DNA from: Paractinoplanes ferrugineus
GTDB lineage: Bacteria > Actinomycetota > Actinomycetes > Mycobacteriales > Micromonosporaceae
Direction: 5' to 3'
DNA: 64,000 bases
NCBI RefSeq assembly: GCF_016862195.1
Contig: NZ_BOMM01000022.1
Coordinates: 230,052 to 294,051 of the forward strand
Shown: piece by piece, positions 30,093-38,199 of the stretch
Layout: each line of letters starts with the position of its first letter
How positions within the stretch are numbered: the stretch's first letter is position 1
The notes under the pieces: generated by a model
What the model was told of the DNA's origin: nothing
Seen by the model: the letters and a program-made list of their open reading frames with translations, nothing else
Databases searched by the model: none
Translations under genes and position numbers: made by a program

Positions 30093-31304
30093 CTAGGCGA
30101 TCCAGTTGATGACGGGGGTGGCGCCGTTCTCGGTGCGGAGGCGGCTGGACAAGGCCTGGGCGCGGGCGGCGTAGTGCGGATTGGTGGTCACTTCGCGCAG
30201 GGCGGCGGCCAAGGCGTCGGTGGTCAGCCGGACGGGGGGCGGGGCGGCGCCCAGGCGGTGCAGTCGGCGGGCCCAGAACGGCTGGTCGGCCAGGCGGGGG
30301 ACGGCGATCGCGGGGACGCCGGCGCGCAGGCCGGCGGCGGTGGTGCCGGCGCCGCAATGGTGCACTACGGCGGACATGTGCGGGAACAGGGTGTGGTGCG
30401 GAGTTTCGCCGATGCTCAGCAGGTCGTCGCTGTCCGTGGCGGCCATGCCGGACCAGCCGGCTTGCAGGACAGCTCGGACGCCGGCTCGGCGGGTGGCGCG
30501 GACCACGGTCTCGGCCAGTTCGGGGCCGCGGCCGGGGGCCATGCTGCCGAAGCCGATGAACACCGGTTTTCCGGCGGCCAGAAATGCCTCGAGGCGCGGC
30601 GCCAGGATCGGTGCGGCGGCTGGTTCGGGCCACCAGTAGCCGGTGACCCGCAGCGAAGGGTGCCAGTCGGTGGGGCGGGGCACGACCGCGGGGCTGTAGC
30701 CGTGGAAGGTCGGCTCGGCGAACTCCTGGCGGGACCGTAGCTCGGTCAGTGACGTGTGTGGCAGCTTCAACTCGCGGCGCAGCTGGTGGATCGTCTGCGC
30801 GTACAGCCGTTCGGTCACGCGGAAGGTCAGCCGGCTGACTGCCAGGTTGCCGAGCGGGCCGAACGAGCGGCCGCCGGTGAGCATCGGGCCGAGTTCGCGG
30901 GACGGGTGCACCGGCTGCAGGAACACGCCCGCCCGGCGCAGGCCGAAGGCGTCGGCCACCTGGTAGCCCAGCGGGGCCACCAGGGTGGACAGCAGCATGA
31001 CGTCGGGGCGGGCTTCGTCGACCGCTTCGACCAGGCCGGCGCCGAGTTCGGCGACGAGTGTGCGGGCCAGGGTGAGCATCCTGGCCAGCGCGCGCGGGCC
31101 ACCGCCGTCGAGGGTCTGTTCGAGCGCGAGGCGCAGGTCGCCGGGCAGCGGCACGAACGGGAAGCCGAGCGCGCCGATCAGGGCGCGGAACGGCTCGTGG
31201 GTCGCGATCGTCACGTCGTGCCCGGCGTCGCGGATCCGGGCGGCCAGGCCGGTGTAGGGGGCCACGTCGCCCATCGAACCGGACGTGACGATCAGAACTC
31301 GCAC
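30093..31304 (-). CDS. UDP-glycosyltransferase-like (GT-B, MGT family)
   Basis: 403-residue glycosyltransferase resembling macrolide/sterol glucosyltransferases. N-terminal Rossmann start VRVLIVTSGSMGDVAPYTGL, and a C-terminal nucleotide-sugar-binding half with PVFIGFGSMAPG, HTLFPHMSAVVHHCGAGTTA and GVPAIAVPRLADQPFWARRL, the donor-binding signature. Acceptor unknown. GTG at 31304 is preferred because AAGGA precedes it; ATG at 31322 is possible. Divergent from the ArsR gene with only 57 bp between them and a palindrome in that gap, so the regulator may control it. Could modify a lipid or a small metabolite. Confidence 0.9.
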   Translation of the reverse strand: MRVLIVTSGSMGDVAPYTGLAARIRDAGHDVTIATHEPFRALIGALGFPFVPLPGDLRLALEQTLDGGGPRALARMLTLARTLVAELGAGLVEAVDEARPDVMLLSTLVAPLGYQVADAFGLRRAGVFLQPVHPSRELGPMLTGGRSFGPLGNLAVSRLTFRVTERLYAQTIHQLRRELKLPHTSLTELRSRQEFAEPTFHGYSPAVVPRPTDWHPSLRVTGYWWPEPAAAPILAPRLEAFLAAGKPVFIGFGSMAPGRGPELAETVVRATRRAGVRAVLQAGWSGMAATDSDDLLSIGETPHHTLFPHMSAVVHHCGAGTTAAGLRAGVPAIAVPRLADQPFWARRLHRLGAAPPPVRLTTDALAAALREVTTNPHYAARAQALSSRLRTENGATPVINWIA

Positions 31305-31331
31305 CTCCCGATCCTTGCACATGCCTTGACG

Positions 31332-31341
31332 GTTATATAAC
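31332..31341. promoter_or_regulatory. candidate ArsR-family operator
   Basis: GTTATATAAC is a perfect 10-bp palindrome and the only A/T-rich block in the 57-bp gap between the divergent glycosyltransferase and ArsR genes. ArsR/SmtB proteins bind such short palindromes. It also contains TATAAC, which could serve as a -10 element in either direction. Confidence 0.55.
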
Positions 31342-31361
31342 TGGCCGGGCACGATGGGGCG

Positions 31362-31670
31362 ATGGACGCCCTCACCGCCATCGCCGAGCCGACCCGGCGT
31401 CGCATCGTCGAGCGTCTGCGGGTCACGCCCAGCAGCGTCGGCGATCTGGTGGCGGCGCTCGGCATGAGCCAGCCCGCGGTCTCGAAACACCTGCGGGTGC
31501 TGCGCGAGGCCGGGGTGGTCACCGCCGAGACACGGGCCCAGCAGCGCATCTATCGGCTCGAGCCGGGTCCGTTCCGGGAGCTCGACGCCTGGCTGGCGCC
31601 CTACCGCCAGATGTGGACGACGCACCTGGCCGCCCTCGAACGACACCTCAAGACCAAGGATCAGGGATGA
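31362..31670 (+). CDS. ArsR-family transcriptional regulator
   Basis: 102-residue winged-helix repressor of the kind paired with SRPBCC proteins. The pattern MDALTAIAEPTRRRIVERL, SVGDLVAALGMSQPAVSKHL (helix-turn-helix) and RVLREAGVVTAETRAQQRIY with the wing and end of the recognition region is typical. No metal-binding Cys is present, so it is not a heavy-metal sensor. The next gene overlaps it by 4 bp (ATGA), and the glycosyltransferase is divergent across a palindrome, so both are candidate targets. Confidence 0.92.
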   Translation: MDALTAIAEPTRRRIVERLRVTPSSVGDLVAALGMSQPAVSKHLRVLREAGVVTAETRAQQRIYRLEPGPFRELDAWLAPYRQMWTTHLAALERHLKTKDQG

Positions 31671-32167
31671 AGACGTACGACGCTCGGCTCGTCGCCGATG
31701 ACCCGCACTGGACACTGATCTTCGTCCGGGAGCTCGACCACCCACCCGAGCAGGTCTGGAGCGCGCTCACCGAGCCCGGCGAGCTCGACCAGTGGGCCCC
31801 TTTCGCGACCGAGGAGCCGCTCACGGCGCCGGGGCGCACCACGCTGACGATGGTCGACGGAGATGAGCGTACGGATCTGCCCGCCACCGTCACCCGGGTC
31901 GTCCGGCCGTCGCTGCTGGAGTACAGCTGGGGTGACGACGTGCTGCGGTGGGAGCTCGAACCGAGCGGCCACGGCACCCGGCTCACGTTGCGGCACACCC
32001 TTGCCCAGTCCGGCATGGCGGCCATGGTGGCGGCCGGCTGGCACCTGTGCACCGACGTGCTGAGCCGGCTGCTCGACGGCAACCCGGTCGGCGTCATCCG
32101 CGGCCGGGACGCGATGGATCACGGCTGGGCGGAGCTGCGTTCGGCGTACGCGTCGGTTATTGGTTGA
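31667..32167 (+). CDS. SRPBCC (AHSA1-like) domain protein
   Basis: 166 residues, START/Bet v1-like fold: WTLIFVRELDHPPEQVWSAL at the first strand and helix, EPGELDQWAPFATEEPLTAP, YSWGDDVLRWELEPSGHGTR and the C-terminal helix (GWHLCTDVLSRLLDG). Such proteins accompany ArsR regulators and are called Aha1-like activators of HSP90-type or unknown function. Translation is coupled to arsR. Its last 11 bp overlap the convergent Pro-rich membrane protein gene. Confidence 0.9.
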   Translation: MKTYDARLVADDPHWTLIFVRELDHPPEQVWSALTEPGELDQWAPFATEEPLTAPGRTTLTMVDGDERTDLPATVTRVVRPSLLEYSWGDDVLRWELEPSGHGTRLTLRHTLAQSGMAAMVAAGWHLCTDVLSRLLDGNPVGVIRGRDAMDHGWAELRSAYASVIG

Positions 32168-33107
32168 AAACGCCGGTGGCCGGCAGGCCGCAGGCGCGCT
32201 GAGCCTGCCGGGCGTGACCGTTCACCGAGGCCGCGACCATGATCAGCTCGGCGAAGCCGCCGTCCATCGCGCCGTTGTCGGTGGTCGCCGACGAGTCGAG
32301 CAGGTCGGCCAGATTGTCGACGTCGTCGGCCAGGCCGTCGACCGCCTTGCGCAGACTCGTGTCGAACACCAGCAGGCGGGCCCGGTTGCGCAGCTGATCG
32401 GCCACGTGCCGCAGGTCGGCGATGTCGCCCCGGTCGAGACCCTCGGACGACGACCCCGACGACCCGCTGTCGCTCAGCTTCTCGTCCTCGATCGACGCGC
32501 AGATCGAGTGCTCGGCCCACGCGTTGACCCCCGCCGTGCCGCCGACGAGCGCCACCACCAGCGCCGCGACGAGCCCGATGAGCAGTTTCCTGGTCGGCCC
32601 GCGACGCGCCGGCACCGCCCCGAATCCCGCCGGCGGCGGATAGGCCGACGGCCACGGCGGCACCGGCCCCGCCGTCCCGCCCGACGGTGCCCATCCCGGC
32701 GGCATCGCACCCGGTCCGCCCGGCGGCATCGCACCCGGTCCGCTCGCGGGTGGAGCCCAGCCGGCCGAAGTGGGGGCTCCCGGCGCGGCCCACTCGCTCG
32801 GCGCGGGCGGCGACTGGCTTCCGGGTGCGGCCCACTCAGCGGAGGCGGGCGGTGGGTGGCCCGGTGGGGCGACCCGACCGGGGGTGTCGGAAGCCGGCGA
32901 GGCCCAGCCGGGGTTTTCCGGTGCCGGCCACCCGGTCGCATCGCGCGGAGGCAGGCCGGATGGCGTGGACCCGCCGGCGTCGTGCGCGGCCTGGCCGGAC
33001 CAGGCGGGCGGGTCGGGCGGAGGCCGGCCGGACCAGGCATCGGGGTCGGCCGGTGGGGGAGCGGGGTGCGGAGTGCCCGGCGGCGCCCAGGGCTGCTCGG
33101 GTTGCAT
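32157..33107 (-). CDS. Pro-rich single-span membrane protein, unknown
   Basis: 316 residues. The N-terminal half (about 1-170) is cytoplasmic and Pro/Gly/Ala/Trp-rich with irregular repeats (PPDPPAWSGQ, PSEWAAPG). A membrane helix (about 185-208, LLIGLVAALVVALVGGTAGV) leads to an external domain of about 110 residues (ICASIEDEKLSDSGSSGSSS, then QLRNRARLLVFDTSLRKAVD), ending CGLPATGVFNQ with one Cys on each side of the region. The shape is common in actinobacterial proteins with unknown jobs. GGGAGGTACCGG precedes the ATG. The gene overlaps the convergent SRPBCC stop by 11 bp and is divergent from the phosphatase gene. Confidence 0.75.
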   Translation of the reverse strand: MQPEQPWAPPGTPHPAPPPADPDAWSGRPPPDPPAWSGQAAHDAGGSTPSGLPPRDATGWPAPENPGWASPASDTPGRVAPPGHPPPASAEWAAPGSQSPPAPSEWAAPGAPTSAGWAPPASGPGAMPPGGPGAMPPGWAPSGGTAGPVPPWPSAYPPPAGFGAVPARRGPTRKLLIGLVAALVVALVGGTAGVNAWAEHSICASIEDEKLSDSGSSGSSSEGLDRGDIADLRHVADQLRNRARLLVFDTSLRKAVDGLADDVDNLADLLDSSATTDNGAMDGGFAELIMVAASVNGHARQAQRACGLPATGVFNQ

Positions 33108-33208
33108 CCGGTACCTCCCAGTGCGTCGGCCGGTCGTGATTCGGTTCGGCAGGGTGGTCGGCGAACTGAGCGTCATTAATCCGGATCGGGCGGGGTATGG
33201 CACCTGCC

Positions 33209-33931
33209 ATGACTGAGCAGTTCACCTGGCTGGCCGTGGTGCGGCACGGACAGAGCACCGGCAACGTGGCGGCCGAGCGGGCGGAGCGGGACGGCACCGA
33301 GGTGATCGACATCCCGGAGCGGGACGCCGACGTGCCGCTGTCGGACACCGGCCGGGAGCAGGCCCGCGCGGTCGGGAAGTTCCTGCGGGAGGTCGACCGG
33401 CCGGACGTCGTCGTGGTGTCGCCCTATCTGCGTACCCGGCAGACGGCCGAGCTGGCCCTCGACGGTCTCGGGGTAGCCGTCAAGATCGACGAACGGCTGC
33501 GTGACCGCGAGCTCGGCGTGCTCGACCTGCTCACCAACGCCGGAGTGCACGCGCGCCAGCCCGAGGAGGCGGCGCGGCGGGCGCGGCTCGGCAAGTACTA
33601 CTACCGGCCGCCGGGCGGGGAGAGCTGGGCGGACGTGCTGTTGCGCCTGCGCGGCCTGCTGCGGGAGCTGGCCGAGGACCACCCGGGCGGCCGGGTGCTG
33701 CTGTTCGCCCACGAGGCCACCGTGCTGCTCGTGCGCGCGCTTGCCGAAGGGCTCGACGAGCCGGAGCTGATGGCGATCGCCCACCGCACCGCGGTGGCGA
33801 ACTGCTCGGTCAGCTCGTGGCGGCGCGACGGCGACGTGCTGGTGGCGGAGCGGTTCAACTCGACGGATCACCTGGAGCGCCACGACGCGCCCGCGACCGA
33901 GCAGGAGGAAGTTCATGCCGAGCCGGCTTGA
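33209..33931 (+). CDS. histidine phosphatase family (phosphoglycerate mutase-like) protein
   Basis: 240-residue enzyme with the RHG motif: LAVVRHGQSTGNVA (catalytic His), VVVSPYLRTRQTAEL, ELGVLDL with Glu as acid and VLLFAHEATVLLVRAL with the second His. Substrate unknown. MTEQFTWLAVV is chosen as start; an ATG four codons upstream (33197) is an alternative. It overlaps nnrD by 17 bp, so the two are co-transcribed. A functional link with NAD(P)HX repair is possible but not shown. Confidence 0.9.
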   Translation: MTEQFTWLAVVRHGQSTGNVAAERAERDGTEVIDIPERDADVPLSDTGREQARAVGKFLREVDRPDVVVVSPYLRTRQTAELALDGLGVAVKIDERLRDRELGVLDLLTNAGVHARQPEEAARRARLGKYYYRPPGGESWADVLLRLRGLLRELAEDHPGGRVLLFAHEATVLLVRALAEGLDEPELMAIAHRTAVANCSVSSWRRDGDVLVAERFNSTDHLERHDAPATEQEEVHAEPA

Positions 33932-34763
33932 GGAGAAGGTCGTCACGCCGCAGGTGCTGCGCGAGTGGGCGCTGCCCGACCCGCAGGGTGACAAGAAGGC
34001 GCGCGGGACCGTGCTCGTCGTGGGTGGCTCCCGCTTCAACCCGGGTGCGGCGCTGCTCGCCGGGGTGGCCGCGCTGCGGGCCGGCGCGGGCCGGCTTCAG
34101 CTGGCGGTGGCGGCCGACGCGGCGGTGCCGCTGAGCATCGCGGTTCCCGAGGCGAAGGTCATCGGGCTGCCGGACGACGACGATCGGGTGCCGGACGAGC
34201 TGCTGGAGCTGGCGGCCGACGCCGACGTGATCGCGATCGGGCCGGGACTCGACGACATCGGGCACACGACGGTGCTGATGCGGGAAACGCTGGGTGCGGC
34301 GGCCGCGGGTGCGGGAGTGGTGCTTGACGCGTACGCGTTGGGCGCGCTCAGCAAGGACGCGTCGCTGCTGCCGCAGAAGCGCGCCGTGCTCACCCCGAAC
34401 ATCACCGAAGCCGAGCACCTGCTCGGCCGTGACCCCGGCGGCGACCTCGCCGCCGCGGCCCGTGACCTGGCCGAGCGCTACCACGCGGTGGTCTCGCTCT
34501 ACGGCCACATCGCGGAGCCGGGCGGCGGTGCCTGGCGGGAGGAGAGCGCCGACGCCGGTCTTGGCACGTCGGGCAGCGGGGACGCGCGGGCCGGGATCGT
34601 GGCCGGACTGCTGGGCCGGGGCGCCGACCCGGCCCAGGCGGCCTGCTGGGCGGCGTTCGCGCACGCGGTGAGCGGGCAACGGCTGGCGCCGAAGTGGGGC
34701 CGCACCGGGTTCATGGCACGCGAGTTGGTCGACGAGGTCGCCTACACGATCGCAACGGTCTGA
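33915..34763 (+). CDS. nnrD: ADP/ATP-dependent NAD(P)H-hydrate dehydratase
   Basis: Repairs hydrated NAD(P)H with nucleotide hydrolysis. The 282-residue ribokinase-like protein has GTVLVVGGSRFNPGAALLAG, ADVIAIGPGLDD, GVVLDAYALGALSKD, RAVLTPNITEAEHLLG (NxxE-like) and GTSGSGDARAGIVAG, where the catalytic Asp is kept although the usual GDVLAG reads GDARAG. It lacks the NnrE epimerase domain found fused in many bacteria, so the epimerase should be elsewhere. AGGAGGAAGTTC precedes the ATG; it overlaps the upstream phosphatase gene. Confidence 0.9.
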   Translation: MPSRLEEKVVTPQVLREWALPDPQGDKKARGTVLVVGGSRFNPGAALLAGVAALRAGAGRLQLAVAADAAVPLSIAVPEAKVIGLPDDDDRVPDELLELAADADVIAIGPGLDDIGHTTVLMRETLGAAAAGAGVVLDAYALGALSKDASLLPQKRAVLTPNITEAEHLLGRDPGGDLAAAARDLAERYHAVVSLYGHIAEPGGGAWREESADAGLGTSGSGDARAGIVAGLLGRGADPAQAACWAAFAHAVSGQRLAPKWGRTGFMARELVDEVAYTIATV

Positions 34764-34806
34764 GGCTTCCCCTCAGATCCGGGGCGAACAGGCCGAAATT
34801 CCCGAG

Positions 34807-37071
34807 GTGCCGCGCAAGCTGACCTCCCTGTCCGTCTCGGCGATCGCCCTGGCGCTGGGCGCCGCGTGGCTGGTCGTCGGACTGTTCCACGAGTGGTCGC
34901 ACCCGGTGCTCGGCTGGCTCCCGTTGCCGGTCGCCGCCATCCTCGCCGGGCACGCCTGCTGGACCGTCAGCCGCCGCCCCGACCTGGACGCGAGCACCCG
35001 CCGCTTCTGGCTTCACCTGACCATCGCGTGCGGGCTGTTCGCGGCCGGGATCGTGGCGAACGCCGCCGACGCCACCGCCGGTCCCGTGCCGTCGCAGCGG
35101 GTCGGGCCGGTCACGCTGGTGTTCTACCTGGCCGTACTCGTGCTGGTGATGTGGGGTCTGTTGCGTCTGCCCTCGTGGCAGCGCAGTCGCATCGACTGGC
35201 TCCGGTTCGGCATCGACGCGTGCGTCGTGCTGATCACGGTCGCATCGTTCATCTGGCGGTTCTCGCTGCGCGACCACCAGACGTGGGAGAAGCAGACCGG
35301 TTCGGCCGGCGCGATGCTGGCGATCGGCCTGCTGACCGCGCTGTCCATGGTCACGTTCATGAAGGTGGCGTTCGCCGGCGCCGGCCGGCTGGACCGGCGG
35401 GCCACCTACATCCTCGCGATCGGCGCCGCGACCGCCGCGATCTTCGGTGGGCTGTCGCCGTTCCTGATCAGCCGGCCCTACCTGTCGACCAGCCTGGTCT
35501 CGGTGCCGGTCGCCGCGTTCGCCATCCACCTGGCCGCGGTCAGCCAGTGGCGGGCCGGCAACGCGCCGCCCAAGGACCGCCGCCGGACCCGGCGGATCAG
35601 CGTCGTGCCCTACCTGGGCGTGGCGATCACCGACGGACTCCTGCTGACCACCAGCACCAAGAGCCCCGGCGAGACCCGGGCGATGCAGGCGATCGTGGTC
35701 GCGCTGACCGTGCTGGCGGTGACCCGGCAGATCATCGCGCTCGTCGACAACAACCGCCTGATGGCGACGGTCGAGAGCCACCAGGCGGAGCTGACCCACC
35801 AGGCCACCCACGACAGCCTCACCGGTGTCGCCAACCGGGCCCACGTCGAACAGCGCCTGCGGGCCCTGCTCGACGGGCCGGACGAGTTCCACGTGATCCT
35901 GCTCGACCTGGACGACTTCAAGGTGGTCAACGACCGCCTCGGCCACCAGATCGGCGACCGGCTGATCGTCGAGACCAGCCGGCGGCTGACCGGCCTGATC
36001 GGCGCCCGGGGCATGGTGGGGCGGCTGGGCGGCGACGAGTTCGCGCTGATCCTGCCCGGCTCCGACGACCCGACCGACCTGCTCGGCGTCCTGGTCGTCG
36101 AGGTCGGGCGGCCCGCCGACCTGGCCGGCAACCTCACCTCGACCGGCGTGAGCGCGGGCGTGACCGTACGCCAGGCCGGCGACGACCCGACCGAGCTGCT
36201 GCGCCGGGCCGACGTGGCGATGTACGCCGCGAAGGCCGCCGGCGGAAGCCGGTGGCAGTGGTTCGACCCCGCCATGGACCACGCCGCCGACGAGGCCGCC
36301 CGGATGGCCGCCGAGCTGCGTCAGGCCCTGCCCCGCGGTGAGATCTTCGCCCTCTTCCAGCCGATCGTCGACCTGACCACCGGTGCCCCGACCGGCGCCG
36401 AGGTGCTGATGCGCTGGCGGCACCCCGAGCACGGCCTGATCCCGCCGGACGTGTTCATCCCGATCGCCGAGCGCACCGGCACCATCATCGAGCTGGGCCG
36501 CTGGGTGCTCGAGCAGGCCTGCCTGCAGACGGCCGACTGGGCCCGGCGGCTGGGCCCGGCGGCGCCGATGCGGATCAGCGTCAACGTCTCCGCCCGGCAG
36601 CTGGCGGACCCCGGGTTCCTGGGCACGGTCCGCGACGTCCTGGCCGCGACCGGTGCCGACCCGGCCCGCTTGATGATCGAGGTGACCGAGACGGCGGTGC
36701 TGAACACCGGCAGCGCCGCCCGGCAGCTGGCGGCGATGCGGGCCATGGGGCTGCGGGTCGCGCTCGACGACTTCGGCACCGGCCACTCGTCGCTGAGCCT
36801 GCTGATGGACCTGCCGGTCGACGTGCTCAAGGTCGACAAGTCGTTCGTGAGCGGCGACTCCGCCGAGCACGTGGGCGCGATCGTGGTGCGCAACCTGATC
36901 GGGTTCACCGACGACTTCGGCATCGACGCGGTCGCCGAGGGCGTGGAGACCGAGGCCCAGGCCGAGCGGCTGCGGGCGGCCGGCTACCACTACGCCCAGG
37001 GCTACCTGTTCGGCCGTCCGATGACGACCGCCGATTTCGAGAAGCTCTTCGTTCCGGCGAAAGTCGCCTGA
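34807..37071 (+). CDS. membrane GGDEF-EVL c-di-GMP turnover protein
   Basis: 754 residues, GTG start. About eight to nine membrane helices occupy residues 1-315, then a short coiled coil, a GGDEF domain (about 330-485) with the intact RLGGDEFALI site near 407, and an EAL-class domain (about 500-750). That domain reads GAEVLMRW near 531, so the signature is EVL with its catalytic Glu retained; IEVTETAVL, LDDFGTGHSSL, LKVDKSFV and VAEGVETEAQAE are all present. Phosphodiesterase activity is therefore still plausible. Its architecture resembles the protein at 23968-26301. It follows nnrD by 43 bp on the same strand, and co-transcription is possible. Confidence 0.9.
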   Translation: MPRKLTSLSVSAIALALGAAWLVVGLFHEWSHPVLGWLPLPVAAILAGHACWTVSRRPDLDASTRRFWLHLTIACGLFAAGIVANAADATAGPVPSQRVGPVTLVFYLAVLVLVMWGLLRLPSWQRSRIDWLRFGIDACVVLITVASFIWRFSLRDHQTWEKQTGSAGAMLAIGLLTALSMVTFMKVAFAGAGRLDRRATYILAIGAATAAIFGGLSPFLISRPYLSTSLVSVPVAAFAIHLAAVSQWRAGNAPPKDRRRTRRISVVPYLGVAITDGLLLTTSTKSPGETRAMQAIVVALTVLAVTRQIIALVDNNRLMATVESHQAELTHQATHDSLTGVANRAHVEQRLRALLDGPDEFHVILLDLDDFKVVNDRLGHQIGDRLIVETSRRLTGLIGARGMVGRLGGDEFALILPGSDDPTDLLGVLVVEVGRPADLAGNLTSTGVSAGVTVRQAGDDPTELLRRADVAMYAAKAAGGSRWQWFDPAMDHAADEAARMAAELRQALPRGEIFALFQPIVDLTTGAPTGAEVLMRWRHPEHGLIPPDVFIPIAERTGTIIELGRWVLEQACLQTADWARRLGPAAPMRISVNVSARQLADPGFLGTVRDVLAATGADPARLMIEVTETAVLNTGSAARQLAAMRAMGLRVALDDFGTGHSSLSLLMDLPVDVLKVDKSFVSGDSAEHVGAIVVRNLIGFTDDFGIDAVAEGVETEAQAERLRAAGYHYAQGYLFGRPMTTADFEKLFVPAKVA

Positions 37072-37078
37072 GCCCGTC

Positions 37079-37627
37079 CTACCAGCGCCACCACAGGAAC
37101 CGGCGCTGGTAGCGCAGGGTCAGGGTGGACGAGCGCAACTGACCGCGGGCGACGATGTGCAGACCGCCCGCCTCGGGGACCTTGGCGGTGGCGGAACTGG
37201 CGGACAGGTCGACGTCGTGGATCGTGGCCGAGGCGCCGCGGGGCAGGACCACCGTCACCGAGGCGCCCTGGAGGTCGAGGATCAGCTCGACGGTGGGGTC
37301 GACCGGGCGGGCCTCGGTCATGTCCAGGCGCACGCTCGACGAGCTGCCCTCGACCCGGATGCGGCGCGGCACCAGCCAGTTGCCGGTGCGCTTGACCGAC
37401 GACGCGTGCGGGCGCAGCGTCATCTCCTCGGGGACCGACGCGGCCGGCAGGTCGGCGACGAACGGGGCGAGCTCGGCCCGGGTGCGCGCGGCGAACACGG
37501 CCTGCAGGCGATCCTCGAATTCGGACAGTGTCAGGCGGCCCTCGCCGACCGCGTGATTGAGCTGCTCGACCACCGACTGCCGCTCGGTGTCGGAAAGCCG
37601 GGGCTCGGGCGTCAACTCTGCGGCCAC
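37079..37627 (-). CDS. DUF1707 domain protein
   Basis: 182-residue soluble protein. The first 55 residues are the SHOCT-like DUF1707 domain (LSDTERQSVVEQLNHAVGEG, then RLTLSEFEDRLQAVFAARTR). The rest is a beta-rich part with VRLDMTEARPVDPTVELILD and VVLPRGASATIHDVDLSASS, like the LiaF/cell-wall-stress domain often found behind DUF1707. GTG start. Function unknown; membrane association is typical of the family although no helix is visible here. Divergent from the SigE-family gene by 74 bp. Confidence 0.85.
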   Translation of the reverse strand: MAAELTPEPRLSDTERQSVVEQLNHAVGEGRLTLSEFEDRLQAVFAARTRAELAPFVADLPAASVPEEMTLRPHASSVKRTGNWLVPRRIRVEGSSSSVRLDMTEARPVDPTVELILDLQGASVTVVLPRGASATIHDVDLSASSATAKVPEAGGLHIVARGQLRSSTLTLRYQRRFLWWRW

Positions 37628-37701
37628 GTAACCAATCTACGACCCGATGCAACCCCGCCGGGCACCGCGGTGTCTGGGAGGGTGATGAACGGGGAGGGGT
37701 T

Positions 37702-38199
37702 TTGGCGGACGGGGAGTTCGACGAGTTCGTGCGCAGTCGATCCACCGGGCTGTTGCGGATCGCCTACCTGCTCACCGGGGACCGGCACGCGGCCGAGGAC
37801 CTGCTGCAGGAGGTCCTCGAGCAGATGTACGTGCGATGGCGGCGCATCCGCGGGGCGCCGGAGGTCTACGCGCGCCGGACCCTCGTCAACCGGTCGATCA
37901 ACCGGTGGCGCCGGCGGGGGCGACGGCCCGAGGCGGCCCTGGGCGACCTCGACGTCGGCCTCCCCGACCACAGCGACGGCATCGTGGTCCGGGACGTGGT
38001 GGTCAAGGCTCTTCGGGAACTCCCACCGAGGCAGCGGGCGGCGGTCGTCCTGCGCTATCTCGACGATCGGCCGGTCGAGGAAGTGGCGGCGGCGCTCGAG
38101 TGCAGCCCCGGCACGGTGAAGAGCAACGCGGCACGGGGGCTCGAAAAACTCCGGGCTGCCCTCGGCCCGGTTCTGGTGCGGGAGGGCGACGAGCGATGA
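37702..38199 (+). CDS. SigE-family ECF RNA polymerase sigma factor
   Basis: 165-residue short sigma factor. Region 2: EFDEFVRSRSTGLLRIAYLL followed by GDRHAAEDLLQEVLEQMYVR. Region 4: LRELPPRQRAAVVLRYLDDR with the helix-turn-helix EEVAAALECSPGTVKSNAAR. TTG start at 37702 with GGGGAGGGG a few bases upstream. The next gene overlaps by 4 bp and encodes a membrane-proximal protein that may act as its regulator. This sigma group is frequent in Streptomyces and Actinoplanes, and its target genes cannot be told from sequence. Confidence 0.92.
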   Translation: MADGEFDEFVRSRSTGLLRIAYLLTGDRHAAEDLLQEVLEQMYVRWRRIRGAPEVYARRTLVNRSINRWRRRGRRPEAALGDLDVGLPDHSDGIVVRDVVVKALRELPPRQRAAVVLRYLDDRPVEEVAAALECSPGTVKSNAARGLEKLRAALGPVLVREGDER

